Part shown: piece by piece, positions 39,665 through 39,694 of the stretch
How the letters are laid out: each line of letters starts with the position of its first letter
Numbering within the stretch: the stretch's first letter is position 1
DNA from: CAZVYJ01 sp964631565
Lineage (GTDB): Bacteria > Planctomycetota > Phycisphaerae > SM23-33
Reading direction: 5' to 3'
NCBI GenBank assembly: GCA_964631565.1
Contig: CAZVYJ010000026.1
Span: forward strand, 1-39,694
Length of the DNA: 39,694 nucleotides
Position numbers and translations under genes: made by a program
Notes under the pieces: model-generated
Told to the model about the DNA's origin: nothing
Databases searched by the model: none
The model's input: the letters and a program-made list of their open reading frames with translations, nothing else

Positions 39665-39694
39665 TTATACTGGCGCATTCATAACCGATGTGTA

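Overview
This window looks like chromosomal DNA from an uncultured or little-studied GC-rich bacterium, most likely a planctomycete of the Phycisphaerae type. That placement is inference. It rests on the mix of families seen: a PEP-CTERM protein, a gingipain-type C25 protease, two URO-D-like methyltransferase-fold proteins, a DUF1638 protein, a paired-zinc-ribbon membrane protein, DUF6504, a GH130 enzyme and a plant-type proton ATPase. There is no rRNA, phage, transposase or CRISPR array. Three tRNA genes (Val-UAC, Glu-CUC, Gln-CUG) lack an encoded CCA.

Layout. 1-1000: gene-free, repeat-dense DNA (degenerate 7-bp arrays, REP-like hairpins, a 21-bp tandem pair), then tRNA-Val. 1.0-5.0 kb (minus): a compact sigma-70 family factor with its own promoter and terminator, DUF6504, a Mpo1-like (DUF962) membrane protein and an MlaE permease. 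4.1-8.3 kb (minus): a c-di-GMP synthase response regulator overlapping a large hybrid histidine kinase that carries a CxxCH haem motif in its sensor domain. 8.6-12.1 kb (plus): ispF, a secreted C25-type protease and cysS. 12.2-17.6 kb: an enolase-superfamily enzyme, tRNA-Glu, GH130, a P3A H+-ATPase and tRNA-Gln. 17.7-22.7 kb: a PilZ protein, a fused uroporphyrinogen-III methyltransferase/synthase, an anchored protein of unknown function, a LeuC-type dehydratase and an SDR whose catalytic Tyr and Lys are replaced.

22.8-28 kb: a minus operon (nadE, zinc-ribbon membrane protein, DUF1638) and a plus pair (small cupin-like protein, TIM-barrel sugar isomerase). 28.1-31.6 kb: a minus operon of metallophosphoesterase, glycerate kinase and lysA, driven by a near-consensus promoter only about 11 nt from the first ATG. 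31.6-36.3 kb: a URO-D-like protein, an APH-fold kinase, a PEP-CTERM trypsin-like protease and a second URO-D-like protein with an HSCG zinc motif. 36.4-39.7 kb: metK, a lipoprotein, a membrane protein of unknown function and, at the edge, the C-terminal remnant of an AraC-family regulator.

How the genes may work together. (1) The haem-type hybrid kinase, the GGEEF regulator and the PilZ protein could form a redox- or gas-sensing c-di-GMP circuit. (2) CobA/HemD, DUF1638, two URO-D-like proteins and MetK share a tetrapyrrole/corrinoid and methyl-transfer theme, but they are not one operon. (3) Several promoters sit almost on top of the start codon, which suggests leaderless or very short-leader mRNAs for some genes. 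The most unusual signals are the 7-bp degenerate arrays, the HxxxR short-chain dehydrogenase, the NadE/zinc-ribbon/DUF1638 operon and the haem-kinase/cyclase pair. No single block can be proven to be a new system from sequence alone.
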